From Blepharisma stoltei (Eukaryota; Ciliophora; Heterotrichea; Heterotrichida; Blepharismidae), in NCBI GenBank assembly GCA_914767885.1, contig CAJZBQ010000028.1, positions 372,001-436,000 on the forward strand: a stretch of 64,000 nt of DNA, read 5' to 3'. The translations under genes and the position numbers were made by a program. Under the pieces are notes generated by a model that searched no databases, was not told the origin of the DNA, and saw nothing but the letters and a program-made list of their open reading frames with translations. Shown one piece after another: positions 20,175-30,288 of this stretch. Position 1 is the stretch's first letter; the number at the start of each line of letters is the position of its first letter.

Positions 20175-22016
20175 TTACATAATTAAATTTAAAATTTGTG
20201 AGGTTTCATCTATAAGGCTTTCTAAAATCATATCCGCCACATCTAGTTTTGCCTGAGTTTCTTCATCTTCGTACTCCACCCAGTCACTTTCTTCGTCTTC
20301 AACATCATACATAAGCATCGTGCTCATTTTTTCTTCTCTCATCATGACAAGTCTTTTTTCATCCATATGAATTGGAGGGAAAATTCCTCCTCTCGTATTC
20401 ACCCACTTATAAAGATGATCTTTTACTTTTTCATACACATTGGTCAGCTGCGACTCACCAAATAAAATTCGCTTATGGTTGCTTCAAGGGTCTGGGACAC
20501 CTTTCATTCCATAGGGCCTGATCAGATTTAAAGCTTCATTGACGCAGTCTCCAAGCATTTGCAGGTAAATTTGCAAAGAAACGTAGCCTTGGGGATTTAG
20601 TTCAAGCGATAATATTGGCTCAATATCTTCTGGGACTATAAGATCAAGTCGTGGAAACTTAGATAGAGACCCTGGGTCTGCATTATGAATTATGGCGAGT
20701 TTTATTAAAGGGTCTGTATAAATAGGAGTATTTATTGTGTCTAATATTTCATCTTCTCGAGATAATAAATTAAAGAGCATAGATTCAAGGTATTGCTCAA
20801 TAAATTCAAGATTTGGGTTGACTTCATGGTGGAAGGTGCGATGAGGGATACTTTGAAGATATAAATCAATTTCAGAGCTAATAACTGTGTTAACAGCAGA
20901 TTCTATTTCTTTTATAGTGGCCGTCAAGGGTGGAAAACGGTCTTGGATCAAAGGCTTGGGAATGGGATGGGGAGGGATGGGGTTTATAGGGTGATCGATT
21001 GCCAGTGATAATAAATGATGCTTTTCTTGGATTGTTTTGAAGTCTGGAATTTGGTCAAAAAAGGCTTCTTTTCCTATATGATTATTTTCCAGTCTGTCTG
21101 AAATTCTAAGACAAGGCTCAATTTCACCTAAAAGGCTAGGCTCTCTTAAGTCTGCTAAGCTGACTTTTGTTTTAATTACATTTTCATTGACATATGGATC
21201 ATGCATAGTTTTCGATTCTTCATAATCTTGGTCTTTGCCATCTACATCAGTTGGCTGCTCTTCTGTTATATAGATATAACCCTGCTGCGGATCTTCAATA
21301 ATTTCTACTTCATCAATTATTGGCATAATGCGAGGTAAGTTAGACTGACACTCATAGCACTCAAAATAAAGCAAATCTGTGGTATGCTTTTCACCCAAAA
21401 CCCAACAGTAAAGCTCTTCATAAAGTATCAAAGTGTTAGCATACTCATAATAAAAATACTCAATAACTGGCTGATTTCTTTCTTCAAAGCTTTCAGTAGA
21501 ATCAACACTTTTTAAGCCTGAAAAACTATGACTAGGCTCGTTCATATACGAATCGTCATAACTGGGAATTTCTTGATCCTCAACTGGCCCACCAATAATT
21601 TTTATAAACTCATTTTTGGCTTCATTTGTGCTGGCTAAGTCATCTGGCTTTTGATAAGGCGAAGAGTCTTTTGTTTCAGTAAAAACAAATTCTCCAGAAG
21701 CATTTTGATTGCTGTCTTGATTAAAAAGAATATCTGATTCTTCTTCATTTGGACTATGCTCACATTCTTCTTCCGATTCTTGATTTATTTCATAACTATT
21801 GGCTTTTGCTAATGGCATATCAAGTCTGGAATTTAATTTTTTTGATGAATTAGCTGAGTCTTCTATAAAATCTCTGGCTTCTGCTTTGCTAACTACCTCA
21901 TCTGCTTTATTTTTTCTATCATTCTCATAGAGCTTAAAAATGTTGGCTTCTCCATTTTCCATCACATTTTCATCAAATTCTTTATAAATTTTGATCCCAT
22001 CTTCTATGTCACTCAT
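20175..22016 (-). CDS. Large acidic unknown protein (613 aa)
   Basis: One uninterrupted frame from ATG 22016 (MSDIEDGIKIYKEF) to TAA at 20175-20177, with one TGA (Trp) after VPDP at ~20481. The N-terminal ~170 residues are acidic and disordered. A middle region has two CxxC-like cysteines (FECYECQSNLP). A Pro-rich stretch (PINPIPPHPIPKP) precedes a helical C-terminal half (TFHHEVNPNLEFIEQYLES, IYLQMLGDCVNEALNLIRPYG). The end is acidic again. No family is recognised; the C-terminal half looks like a folded ciliate-specific domain. Confidence 0.7.
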
Positions 22017-22111
22017 TCTATTACTAATGGAATCTCCCGTGTATTTATAATCAATTGGTGATGCCTCATCAATGCTTGGGGTTATTAAGCTTGATTCAAT
22101 GCTATATTTTC

Positions 22112-24556
22112 TTATATTAAATAGAAACCAAAATGTTTTGACATGTTTTTATATCTTATCAGAGATTTTCATAATAAATCTGTGTTAAATAGCTTACTAT
22201 TTGACATTGGAAAATCTTCTTGATTCTCAATCTCGCTGAGCAGGTCTTTTTGCCTTTCTTTAATTTTTTTTCAAATTTCATGCTTATTTTCTTGACTTTC
22301 TCCACTTTTTGATTTTTCTTCACTGCTTTGAATATTTGGAGAAAGCAAATAGAGGACATTTGGGACATCTTTTATAGTCTCAGGGTGGAAAAGATTGCTT
22401 AATCCCTTTGAAGAGAAGAAAAAACTTTTTATTATAAATTTTTGATATAAAATAATTTTATATTATATAATTAATATTTGTTATAACGAAATTCCAAGCT
22501 AATCTATTAAATTTAGTGCAGCTTGCTTTCGTATTATATTAAATTTTTCTTTCAATATTCAAATTGAAAATCTAAAAGTAATTTTTAATTATTTGATGAT
22601 ATTTTTTAAAAGAAATTAGGGAAACAGCAAGATTTTTCTGTTTGCTCTTAAAGGTAGTGAGAGCTAAAATATTTTCAGTAAATTCTGCATCTAGTGAAGA
22701 GTTTGATTCTACATCGCTTTCATTAGAGTCTTTTTTATAAGGATCAAACCATTTTTGAGAATTTTCATCACTTTCTCCTCCTGAGTCCAATTCATCTGAT
22801 ACTAATAAAGCCTTTGTCTTTTTTACACGCTCATTAAGCATTTGCAATGTCTTTTTTAAAGATTCTTTGTCCTTTTCTATCGAATCTTGGTCTTTCAAAG
22901 GTTTCACGTCTTTTTCCATTATTTCTGAGTCTGACTTAGACTCTTCTGAATTTACCTCTCATCCTCCATTTTTTATTTCTTCAAATCGTTTCATCAGATT
23001 TTCTTTCTGCAGTTTGAAATCCCTCAGCTTTTCATCAATATCAGAATTCGAAAATGCTTCAGCATCACTAAGCTTTCTATTTAAACTTGGATTTGACAAA
23101 TTTCGCTTTAGTTTTTTCGTCTTCTTCGCTTTTTGTGCATCCTCTTTTTGCTTTTTTATTAATTCTTCTAGTGCTTTTTGTCTATCTCTTTCCTGTAAAA
23201 TTTCTTTAAATTTTTCTTGAATCAAGGAATTTCTTTTTTGTTTCTTTTTTAACTTCATTCAGAGCTGGACTTTAGGATCTGGGCTTCGCCTTTTTTCGGT
23301 TGGCTTGTCTAAGTCACTGCTAAGTTTTCTTCGTTTTGTTTTGAATTTGGGGTATAAATCAAGGCCAATTCTTGCTCGGCCCTCTTCAAGCATTTTTTGG
23401 TGCTCAGCTCTTTTTCTTTCTCTGAGTTCAGCATCAAGATTGCTGTTTCTGCTTGCAAAGTCTCTATCTTCGAACTGTCTTTGGTCAACTCCTCAAGCTG
23501 CTTTGTGGAGTTGGCCAGTTTTTTTAGTAATTTTGGCATTTTTTTCTCTAATAATGTTATTTGTTTCTTTTAGCTTTTCTTTTCTATCTTCTATGCTTTT
23601 TTTCTCTTCAATTTCTTTTTGTTGAAGCAGGAATTTGTCTTGCTGAGTTTTAATTAAAGTCTGACATATAAGTTTTTTTAGTTTGCTTGGATTAATCACA
23701 GTTTTCTTTGTCTCTGGTTCAGCTTTGATCTGCGGCTTTTTATCCTTTATTTTCTGTGTTTTTATTGTTTTAACTGGCTGAGGAGAAGACTGATTTTTTT
23801 TGATTTGCTTAAAATTCGTAGGACTATTCAGTCTTTTAGAACTGCTTTCTGTGCTTGCAGTGGGCTTTGGAGATGGCTTATTTGAAGTCGCGATTGATCT
23901 TTCTCTTGGAGAAGTGTGGATTGGCGATTTATAAATAAAATGGAATTCGGCTCAAGAGAATTAGCTTTGTTAATTTTCTCTCCTCATGGCATTTTATTTA
24001 CATGGTTTAATTTTTCATAGAGAACTTTTACACAGTAATAGAGGTTTAGCTTTAGCCAAAAATGACCGGAGGATCTGCTCCGAAGGCAAGAAGAGGCTTA
24101 AGGCTTCCCACTTAGCCCACCTGAAGAAGGTGACCCTTAGGTGGATCAAGTGCAGGAGCTGAATATGGAAAGGATGAGGCAAGGAAGCCATTCTTGGGCA
24201 GCTGGCTTGGCTTGAAGTGGCATTTGCTTTGGTATGAGCCTTTGGCGAATAGTTCATTTGGTTGGAAATAGTGTCGTCAGTAGTTTGGCCCAAAAGTTTT
24301 TTTAGCTCTGCAACGATTAGAAGCTTTAAATATTAATTCAATCATAATCATAATCGTGGATTGGCGATTTTATTGAATGTTGCTTGATCTCAACTATATT
24401 AACAGGTGTTTTATATAGAGATTTTTGGGCACGCAATTTTTGACAGGAGTTTATTTTCCGTCCTGTGATCTTTGGGGATTGCTGGAGGTTTTGATCTTGG
24501 TCTACTACGAACTTCTGTGAATCCAGTAAATAGCAGAGATCTGTTCGGACTTTCAT
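22112..24556 (-). CDS. Large basic coiled-coil protein with two IESs
   Basis: Starts at ATG 24556 (MKVRTDLCYLLDSQKF). Pieces 24353-24556 and then 23931 downwards are joined across the IES at 23932-24350. The protein is Lys/Ser/Pro-rich, then coiled coil (QQKEIEEKKSIEDRKEK, LIQEKFKEILQERDRQKALEE), with TGA read as Trp at several places including AAWGVDQRQFED and NGGWEVN. One frame ends at TAG 22572. A protein-like continuation in another frame (PETIKDVPNVLYLLSP ... KHFGFYLI, TAA at 22112) lies beyond an eroded MITE and is probably the real C-terminus. Confidence 0.6.
22430..22560 (-). mobile_element. Eroded BogoMITE remnant, probable old IES
   Basis: Only the internal AT-rich part is recognisable: TTATAACGAAATTCCAAGCTAATCT corresponds to the intact element's TATAATGAAATCTAGAGCTAATTCT. 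No C-rich termini remain. It lies between two reading frames of the coiled-coil gene, which suggests that excision still occurs although the MITE ends have decayed. Confidence 0.5.
23932..24350 (+). mobile_element. IES (419 bp): retroposon-like insert with 15 bp target duplication
   Basis: A perfect 15 bp direct repeat GTGGATTGGCGATTT lies at 23916-23930 and 24356-24370. The insert is GC-richer, contains GGTGACCCTTAGG as in family 1, and ends in a short tandem tail (ATCATAATCATAATC) next to the right repeat. Excision between TA 23932 and TA 24351 keeps the frame but leaves both 15 bp copies, giving KSPIHDYKSPIH in the protein. The translated frame 24015-24293 is not a gene. Confidence 0.7.
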
Positions 24557-24888
24557 AGTTATTTTAAGATGGTTAAATTTAGAAGATCTATGAAAGCAGA
24601 AAATTAGAATTGATGGCGTTTTTTAATTTAAAAGATATGGAATTATATAAAGTGGGATATAAATTTATGGCATTTTTAAATTGAAAGAAGATAAGATAAA
24701 GATGAATAGAATGGATTAAGCTTAAGCTCATAAATATAACATAGCTATTCTCAAATAGCCTTTTAGCATAATTCCAGTATGCTTAATGATAAATATTTCA
24801 AGGCATGTAATATGCAGCAATTGTGCTTATTTTACTAGTCTTAAATTTGCATTTATATTAATTGAAAAACTTGATAAATTTCTAAAAA
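24557..24888. promoter_or_regulatory. Divergent intergenic region
   Basis: AT-rich 330 bp between the divergent starts at 24556 (reverse) and 24889 (forward). It presumably carries both promoters. No recognisable motif, repeat or open frame is seen. Confidence 0.35.
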
Positions 24889-27159
24889 ATGGGTGTGGAT
24901 ACTACAATATTGAAATTAAACAAGCTTGCAGTCGAACATCTCCGAAACGACAATTATGATCTCTCCCTCGATCTTTTAAAGAAAGCTGAAGTCCTTGTAA
25001 ATTCTTCAAAATCTGAGAACTTAACTAAGCTCAAAGGAATCACCCTCAACAATCTTGGCTGTTTTTATAAAAGAGTTGGAAAATTCCACCCAGCTTTACA
25101 TTACTTCAATAAAGCTTTAGAAATTGAAATCGAAAGCCCAAATGACTTGATAAATTATGCAGGCTGCCATTTAAATATATGTGCAATAAGATCGCAAGTT
25201 GGAGAACATGAAAAAGCACTTTCACATGCCATGAAAGCGCTAAATATATTAAACTTGCATTTTGAGACCAATCCAAACCTGATAACAAGCTTGGCAATCG
25301 CATATCATAATGCAGGAATTGAATTTGGGTGTTTAGTAAGAAATGGCTGCGGCTGAATAAGTTCCTCTCAGGACTTTTCCTTATTTCACATATTTATTAT
25401 AGTGCTCATTTATTGTGCACCTTTATCCAGCTATACCAGAAATACCCTAATGCATATGCGCCACCAAACTACAAACTCCCTCAACCTCCAGCAGGGCTCG
25501 GAGTATGGATGAGCTGTGTTTACCTCCTCCGTAGCCTGTTTGAGCTGTATCACTGGCTTAGTAATGCTCCCATGGAATGTTAAAGGGGATTGCACTGTAG
25601 GCACATCTGCAAGCTAGAAAAAACCCTTGATCAAAAAACACCCCCATGAGAACTATCGCCATGTTTCTCCTCTCCTCTGGGTCCATATTAACTCTCTGAA
25701 CACAAGAGTCCACGTTAGATTAAGCAATTTAATAATTCTTCAGCTGAAAAAGATAGCACGTTAAGCTCTAAGTTAGCATAAGATATAGGAATTTGGATAT
25801 TTAAATCAGCCAGATGAGGCAATGAAATTTTATAAGAAAGGTTACGACATAGCAGTTGCGAAACTTGGAAAAAATAACCAGATTACAATAAGCTTGAAAA
25901 AAGGGCTTGAAAAGAGCATTACTACAATCCCTGATATAAGTTTGAGGGCTTCTCACAAAAACCGTACAAATTTTGACACAAATAATTTTAAGAAATCCAA
26001 GAAAAAAGGACCATCATCTCTTCCACCTTCTCATAATAGAGAAAATTTGCCGCTTTTGAATGATTCTTTTTCTACTCCAAAATATATGCTAAGCTCTAAT
26101 AAAGAAAATCCTAGATTTTATACAGGAGATCGACTACAACCAATGCATAAGATTCTTGAACCATCATATAAATTACAGTTAATTAATCCAATGACAAAGA
26201 CTGAAAAAAGAAAAAAAGCAGCAAGCAGGCAAGAGTATACAGCTTTGATAAAAGAATTAGATGGAACATACCGCACTAAGACTCCTGGGCGGACTTTAAA
26301 GCCAATTACCCCTGGATCTATTAATAATTCTGTCTACACTAATCAAAGCATTCAAGTTGATATGTTTAACAAACCAAAAACACCACTAAGACAATACAAA
26401 ACAAGTGCAGCCATAATAATCCAAAAACATTGAAGAGGGTTTATGACTAGAAAAAAATATCAAATGTCTCTTTGCAAAGAGAAAATAAAAAAAGCTGAAG
26501 AAAAAGCAAAAGCTGCTATTCTTGAGCTTGAAAAACTACAAACCCAAAAGAAAAAATTATTTCTAACTCCTAGCCGTGAACGAACAAAAAAATTTTGCTT
26601 TGCTCATAAAAGGTTAATTTATATTTTTAAATTTTATAGTAATATTTTTTACGAAATTTAAAAAAATCCCAAATAGCAAAAATTGGAAAGCAAATATTTA
26701 TTTAATTGTAAAATTTATGTTTTAAAATGCATTTTGTTCAAAATTAAACAGAATTAGTGAAAGATTTCATTATACTACTTATCACTTATATATTCAAACT
26801 TTTTTTCATAAAAAATGTTTATATTAAAACAATTTTTGTTCGCTTACGGAGGTGGAGGAAAGCAATATTTCAAAGCATCAGCCCAGCCTATCCAAATTAA
26901 AAAATTTGACAGAAACATCCATGAAAATATTATGTTTAACCATAAAGTAAAAGGTAAAAATATCAAAAAAGACTGTATAATAATAATTCAATCACATATC
27001 AGAAGATGGCTCGTTCAGAATCGGTATAAGAAATTTAAAGCAGCAAGGAGAATACAGAAATTTGTCAGAGGATTCTTGACTAGAAAAATATATAAGCACA
27101 TTTATTCAGCAATTTTGTTAATACAAAGATTCTATAGAAACTATAAGAAATTAATGTAA
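24889..27159 (+). CDS. TPR / IQ-motif protein with two IESs (502 aa)
   Basis: MDS pieces 24889-25335, 25804-26565 and 26860-27159. The N-terminal ~170 residues form TPR repeats (GKFHPALHYFNKALEIE, GEHEKALSHAMKALNI), completed across the first IES as FGCLNQPDEAMKFYKKG. A basic linker follows, then IQ calmodulin-binding motifs (AAIIIQKHWRGFMTRKKY, IIIIQSHIRRWLVQNRY, IQKFVRGFLTRKIY, AILLIQRFYRNYKK). TGA encodes the Trp of the first IQ motif. The layout is typical of ciliate cortical or ciliary calmodulin-binding proteins. Nothing else indicates a specific partner. Confidence 0.82.
25334..25801. mobile_element. IES (468 bp) with retroposon-like insert and ~15 bp duplication
   Basis: Flanks are GAATTTGGGTGTTTA (25321-25335) and GAATTTGGATATTTA (ending 25803), matching 13 of 15, with the excision TA at the end of each. 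The insert is GC-richer (25440-25620) and has no terminal inverted repeats. The length is a multiple of three, but an in-frame TAG remains after TGA is read as Trp. Removal completes a TPR helix pair. Confidence 0.82.
26564..26857 (+). mobile_element. IES (294 bp): BogoMITE with an irregular right border
   Basis: The left end is TAACTCC then CCGTGAACGAAC, followed by a typical middle and one right end GTTCGCTTACGGAGGTGGAG. The base pair after GGAG is GA instead of TA. Joining the left TA to the codon right after this GA keeps the frame (KLFL|KQYFKAS). Other TA pairs nearby break the frame. Confidence 0.75.
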
Positions 27160-27173
27160 TTTTATGTAATATT

Positions 27174-29596
27174 TTATTTACTCTTCAATTTCACATCATC
27201 ACGAGTTTCTTTTAGCTTCAAACTTGCTGAGCCAGCCAATACAAAAATAAAAGCACTATAGCTCAGCGTAGCAGAAATTCCATGCTTATCAAGCATTTTC
27301 CCAGTTGTCATAGAGCTTATCATAGCTCCTATTCTGGATATCCCCATCATAAATCCAAATGCAAGAGATCTGTTACTTGGAGGGTAGCTTTCAGGGGTTA
27401 TTGCATATAAGCAAGATACAGATAAATTCACAGCATTTCCGAAGGCAAAGCTTGCAATAATATATTCAGTAAATCCAGAAGCTAGAGAGAACCCGAATAG
27501 TGTCACGGCTACCAAAAAGAAACTGAGCACAGTTGTGAGTTTTCTACCTAATGAAGTATCAATTAATTTAGCACCTAAAAATTTTCCAGGTAGTCCACAG
27601 ACTTGTTGGAATGATAGCAAAACATATTTTTCAAGTTTATTTTCAGTGACTATAATTTTCGGCATGAACATTATGATACCTTGCAAGCTTAAAAATGTCA
27701 AAAAGAAAATTGTTGTCAAGCTAAACGTTACAGTGCTTAATGGAGCTTTAAAAAGTTCCCCGAAGCTGCCTTTTTTGGTATTATTTTTTTCCATTAAATC
27801 TTTAATATCGATATCAAAGCTGTCATTTCCATTGAATTTTGCAATCTAAATATCTGATACCTTGATCAGGACTTCCTTCATTTCTTCAATTTTTCCTTTA
27901 TCATATAAGAATACAGGTCCCTCTTCTAAGAAACTTCTGAGATAAATAAATATTCCATGCAGAATGGTAAATCCAATAGCAGCTGCTCTCCAATCAGTAA
28001 TAGTAATAACTTTAAAATACTCTATTGTCAATGCACAAGCATAAACAAAAGTAGCTCCAACATTCATAGAAACTGAAAGCAAAGCTAAGTATTTTCTGCT
28101 CGAATTTGGAATACTTTCCATAAGCAAAGAGTTAGTTATTGACATATCAAGTCCGCAGCCAAGTCCTATAATGAATAAGGATAGAAGTAATGATAAAAAT
28201 GTATGTGACAAGGTTAAAGCAATTAAGCCTAGCATCATGATATAGCATCCTTTCTTAAATAGAACTATTCTGCCTGATTTATCAGCTTTACGGCCAGAGT
28301 AGCCTGCAGCTAGAAGAAGCCCAAGATTTAAAATGGATCCTAAAACTCCTTTATTAGCATTTGTGAGATCTGGAAATTGGGTGATGATAAGAGATATAAG
28401 CATTGAGGAACCAATACCAGTAGCAACTGCTTCACAGCTGCATAAAAATATCAGTTTTTGATATAGCTCATACCCCTTTATAGATTTCTTTATCGAGCAA
28501 AATGTACTGGATTATTGAACGACCAAGAGAGACTCTATTAAAGGAACGGGCTGGATATCTATATCAGGAAGTGATAAAAAGTGACATGTCAAAAAATGGT
28601 GACAAGTCTGAAAAAAGTTGGCAAGTAAACGCGCCAATTTTTAAAATGGATTTATTATTAAAATAATTTAAAACTTAAGATATTTTAATTTTAATCAATA
28701 TTTAATTATGCTAAGTACACATCATATGAGTCGATAAGAACTTCTTATATTGGGAATCACAAGCCATGCACTTTGCAAATTATAGCTCTAGTCTTCATAA
28801 ATAAATTAGCAGAAAATAAAGAAATTCCATCGAGCCGGAAAATGCACATTGAGTTGCAAGTTTTTGATTTTTGCTAAATACTTCTCATATGAGTCGATAA
28901 GAACTTCTTATATTGGGAATCACAAGCCATGCACTTTGCAAATTATAGCTCTAGTCTTCATAAATAAATTAGCAGAAAATAAAGAAATTCCATCGAGCCG
29001 GAAAAATAAACATTGAGTTGCAAGTTTTTGATTTTCACTTATAAGCCATATTGATTTTTGCTAAATACTTCTCATATGAGTCGATAAGAACTTTGTATAT
29101 ATTGAGATACACAAGCCACGCACTTTGCAAATTATAGCTCTAGTCTTCATAAATAAATTAGCAGAAAATAAAGAAATTCCATCGAGCCGGAAAAATAAAC
29201 ATTGAGTTGCAAGTTTTTGATTTTTACAGCTATTATTAAATTTTAAATATTAAATTTAAATATATATATAAATCAAAATATTTAAAGCCAATATATAATG
29301 TGTAATTATATCTTCTGTCTAATTGGGTATCTTAAGTTTTAAATTATTTTAATAATAAATCCATTTTAAAAATTGGCGCGTTTACTTGCCAACTTTTTTC
29401 AGACTTGTCACCATTTTTTGACATGTCACTTTTTATCACTTCCTGATATAGATATCCAGCCCGTTCCTTTAATAGAGTCTCTCTTGGTCGTTTAATAATC
29501 CAGTACATTCTGCTCGATAAAGAAATCTATAAAGGGATATAAGCTATATCTGCCCCAGCCTATTCTTTCAAGACATGTTTCTGCGACGTTTGCCAT
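27174..29596 (-). CDS. MFS transporter, SVOP/sugar-porter type, split by a 1,085 bp IES (440 aa)
   Basis: Exons 29549-29596, 27861-28463 and 27174-27845. The first two are separated by an IES, the last two by a 15-nt intron (27846-27860). The IES join gives CLERIGWGRYQKLIFL, matching the GxGRxQ start of SV2/SVOP-like transporters. The protein then shows about 12 hydrophobic spans, with GRKADKSGR between TM2 and TM3 (family motif A) and PESYPPSNRSLAFG in the second half. It would move a small organic ion or sugar across a membrane; the substrate cannot be told. In germline form the first 16 codons are cut off by more than 1 kb. Confidence 0.9.
28462..29546. mobile_element. Long-TIR IES (1,085 bp) with internal tandem repeats
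   Basis: Terminal inverted repeats of about 214 bp (28464-28680 and 29333-29548) start TATAGCTCATACCCCTTTAT on the left and differ at only a few positions. TA flanks both ends. Between the TIRs lie three tandem units (see 28711). There is no transposase frame. It is unrelated to the C-rich MITEs. Removal between the TAs restores the transporter N-terminus exactly. Confidence 0.92.
28711..29226 (+). repeat. Three tandem ~160-190 bp repeats inside the long-TIR IES
   Basis: Units begin at 28711, 28874 and 29061 with CTAARTAC..., followed by CATATGAGTCGATAAGAAC and CATCGAGCCGGAAAA. Units 1 and 2 are nearly identical apart from the first bases. A ~24 bp extra segment (TCACTTATAAGCCATATTGAT) separates units 2 and 3. 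No reading frame spans a unit. Confidence 0.9.
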
Positions 29597-29842
29597 TTTA
29601 ATTTTTTAAACTATGAAACATTAGAAATAATAGAAAAAGCTTTTCGTTTTAAAAATCTGTATAAGGATCTTAATCATTCCCAAAAATTTTTTTGTATGTT
29701 ACGAAATAAAAAGTTTCCTTTGAGATTATTTCTGATAAAAAATATATTTATTTGCAAATTTTAAAGAATTTTGGTAGCCTTTATTTTAATTCTTAATTTT
29801 TGAATGCAAAAGATTGATATTTTTATAAATTAATAAAATTAA

Positions 29843-30181
29843 ATGAACGCTCCAGAGCTACATGAGCTTTTTACTTTACCTCAAGGAAAGAATAAGGTAG
29901 AGTACGAAGAAGACTCAAGAATCGAGTTCGCAGGGACTTTTACAGTTCACTTAGAAGACCACACTCTAGGAAACATTATAAGGATGCAGCTTCTTCAAGA
30001 CGACAGAGTCCGGTTTGCAGGCTATAAAGCTCCTCATCCTTTAGAACAAAGAATCCAAGTCAAAATCCAAACAGACGGCCAGATTTCTCCACATGAAGCA
30101 TTAATGAATAGCTTAGAAAGTCTGAAAATCACGTTTAAAGGACTACAAGATCAGTTTGAAAAGCAAGCAAAGTCAATTTAA
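29843..30181 (+). CDS. RPB11: RNA polymerase II subunit RPB11
   Basis: Complete 112-residue frame. It shows the family signatures HTLGNIIRMQLLQD and FAGYKAPHPLE, followed by the C-terminal helix (NSLESLKITFKGLQDQFEK). RPB11 pairs with RPB3 as the alpha-like dimer that nucleates Pol II assembly. The length matches eukaryotic RPB11 (about 115-120 aa). No intron, TGA codon or IES is seen. It lies ~100 bp upstream of the release factor gene on the same strand. Confidence 0.93.
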   Translation: MNAPELHELFTLPQGKNKVEYEEDSRIEFAGTFTVHLEDHTLGNIIRMQLLQDDRVRFAGYKAPHPLEQRIQVKIQTDGQISPHEALMNSLESLKITFKGLQDQFEKQAKSI

Positions 30182-30288
30182 TAACATGGATTTTAGTAAG
30201 AAATAGGAAATTACTAGGCTATAACACACAATTTTAAGAAACCTTGCTATTAAACTCTTTTGATAAAATATGCAGAAATAGATAAAAA

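Noticed and set aside
24015-24293. Reverse open frame of 92 codons
   Set aside because: Lies wholly inside the retroposon-like IES; no family resemblance.
25329-25583. 84-codon frame MFSKKWLRLNKF...
   Set aside because: Inside the TPR-IQ gene IES; no family resemblance and it crosses the IES border.
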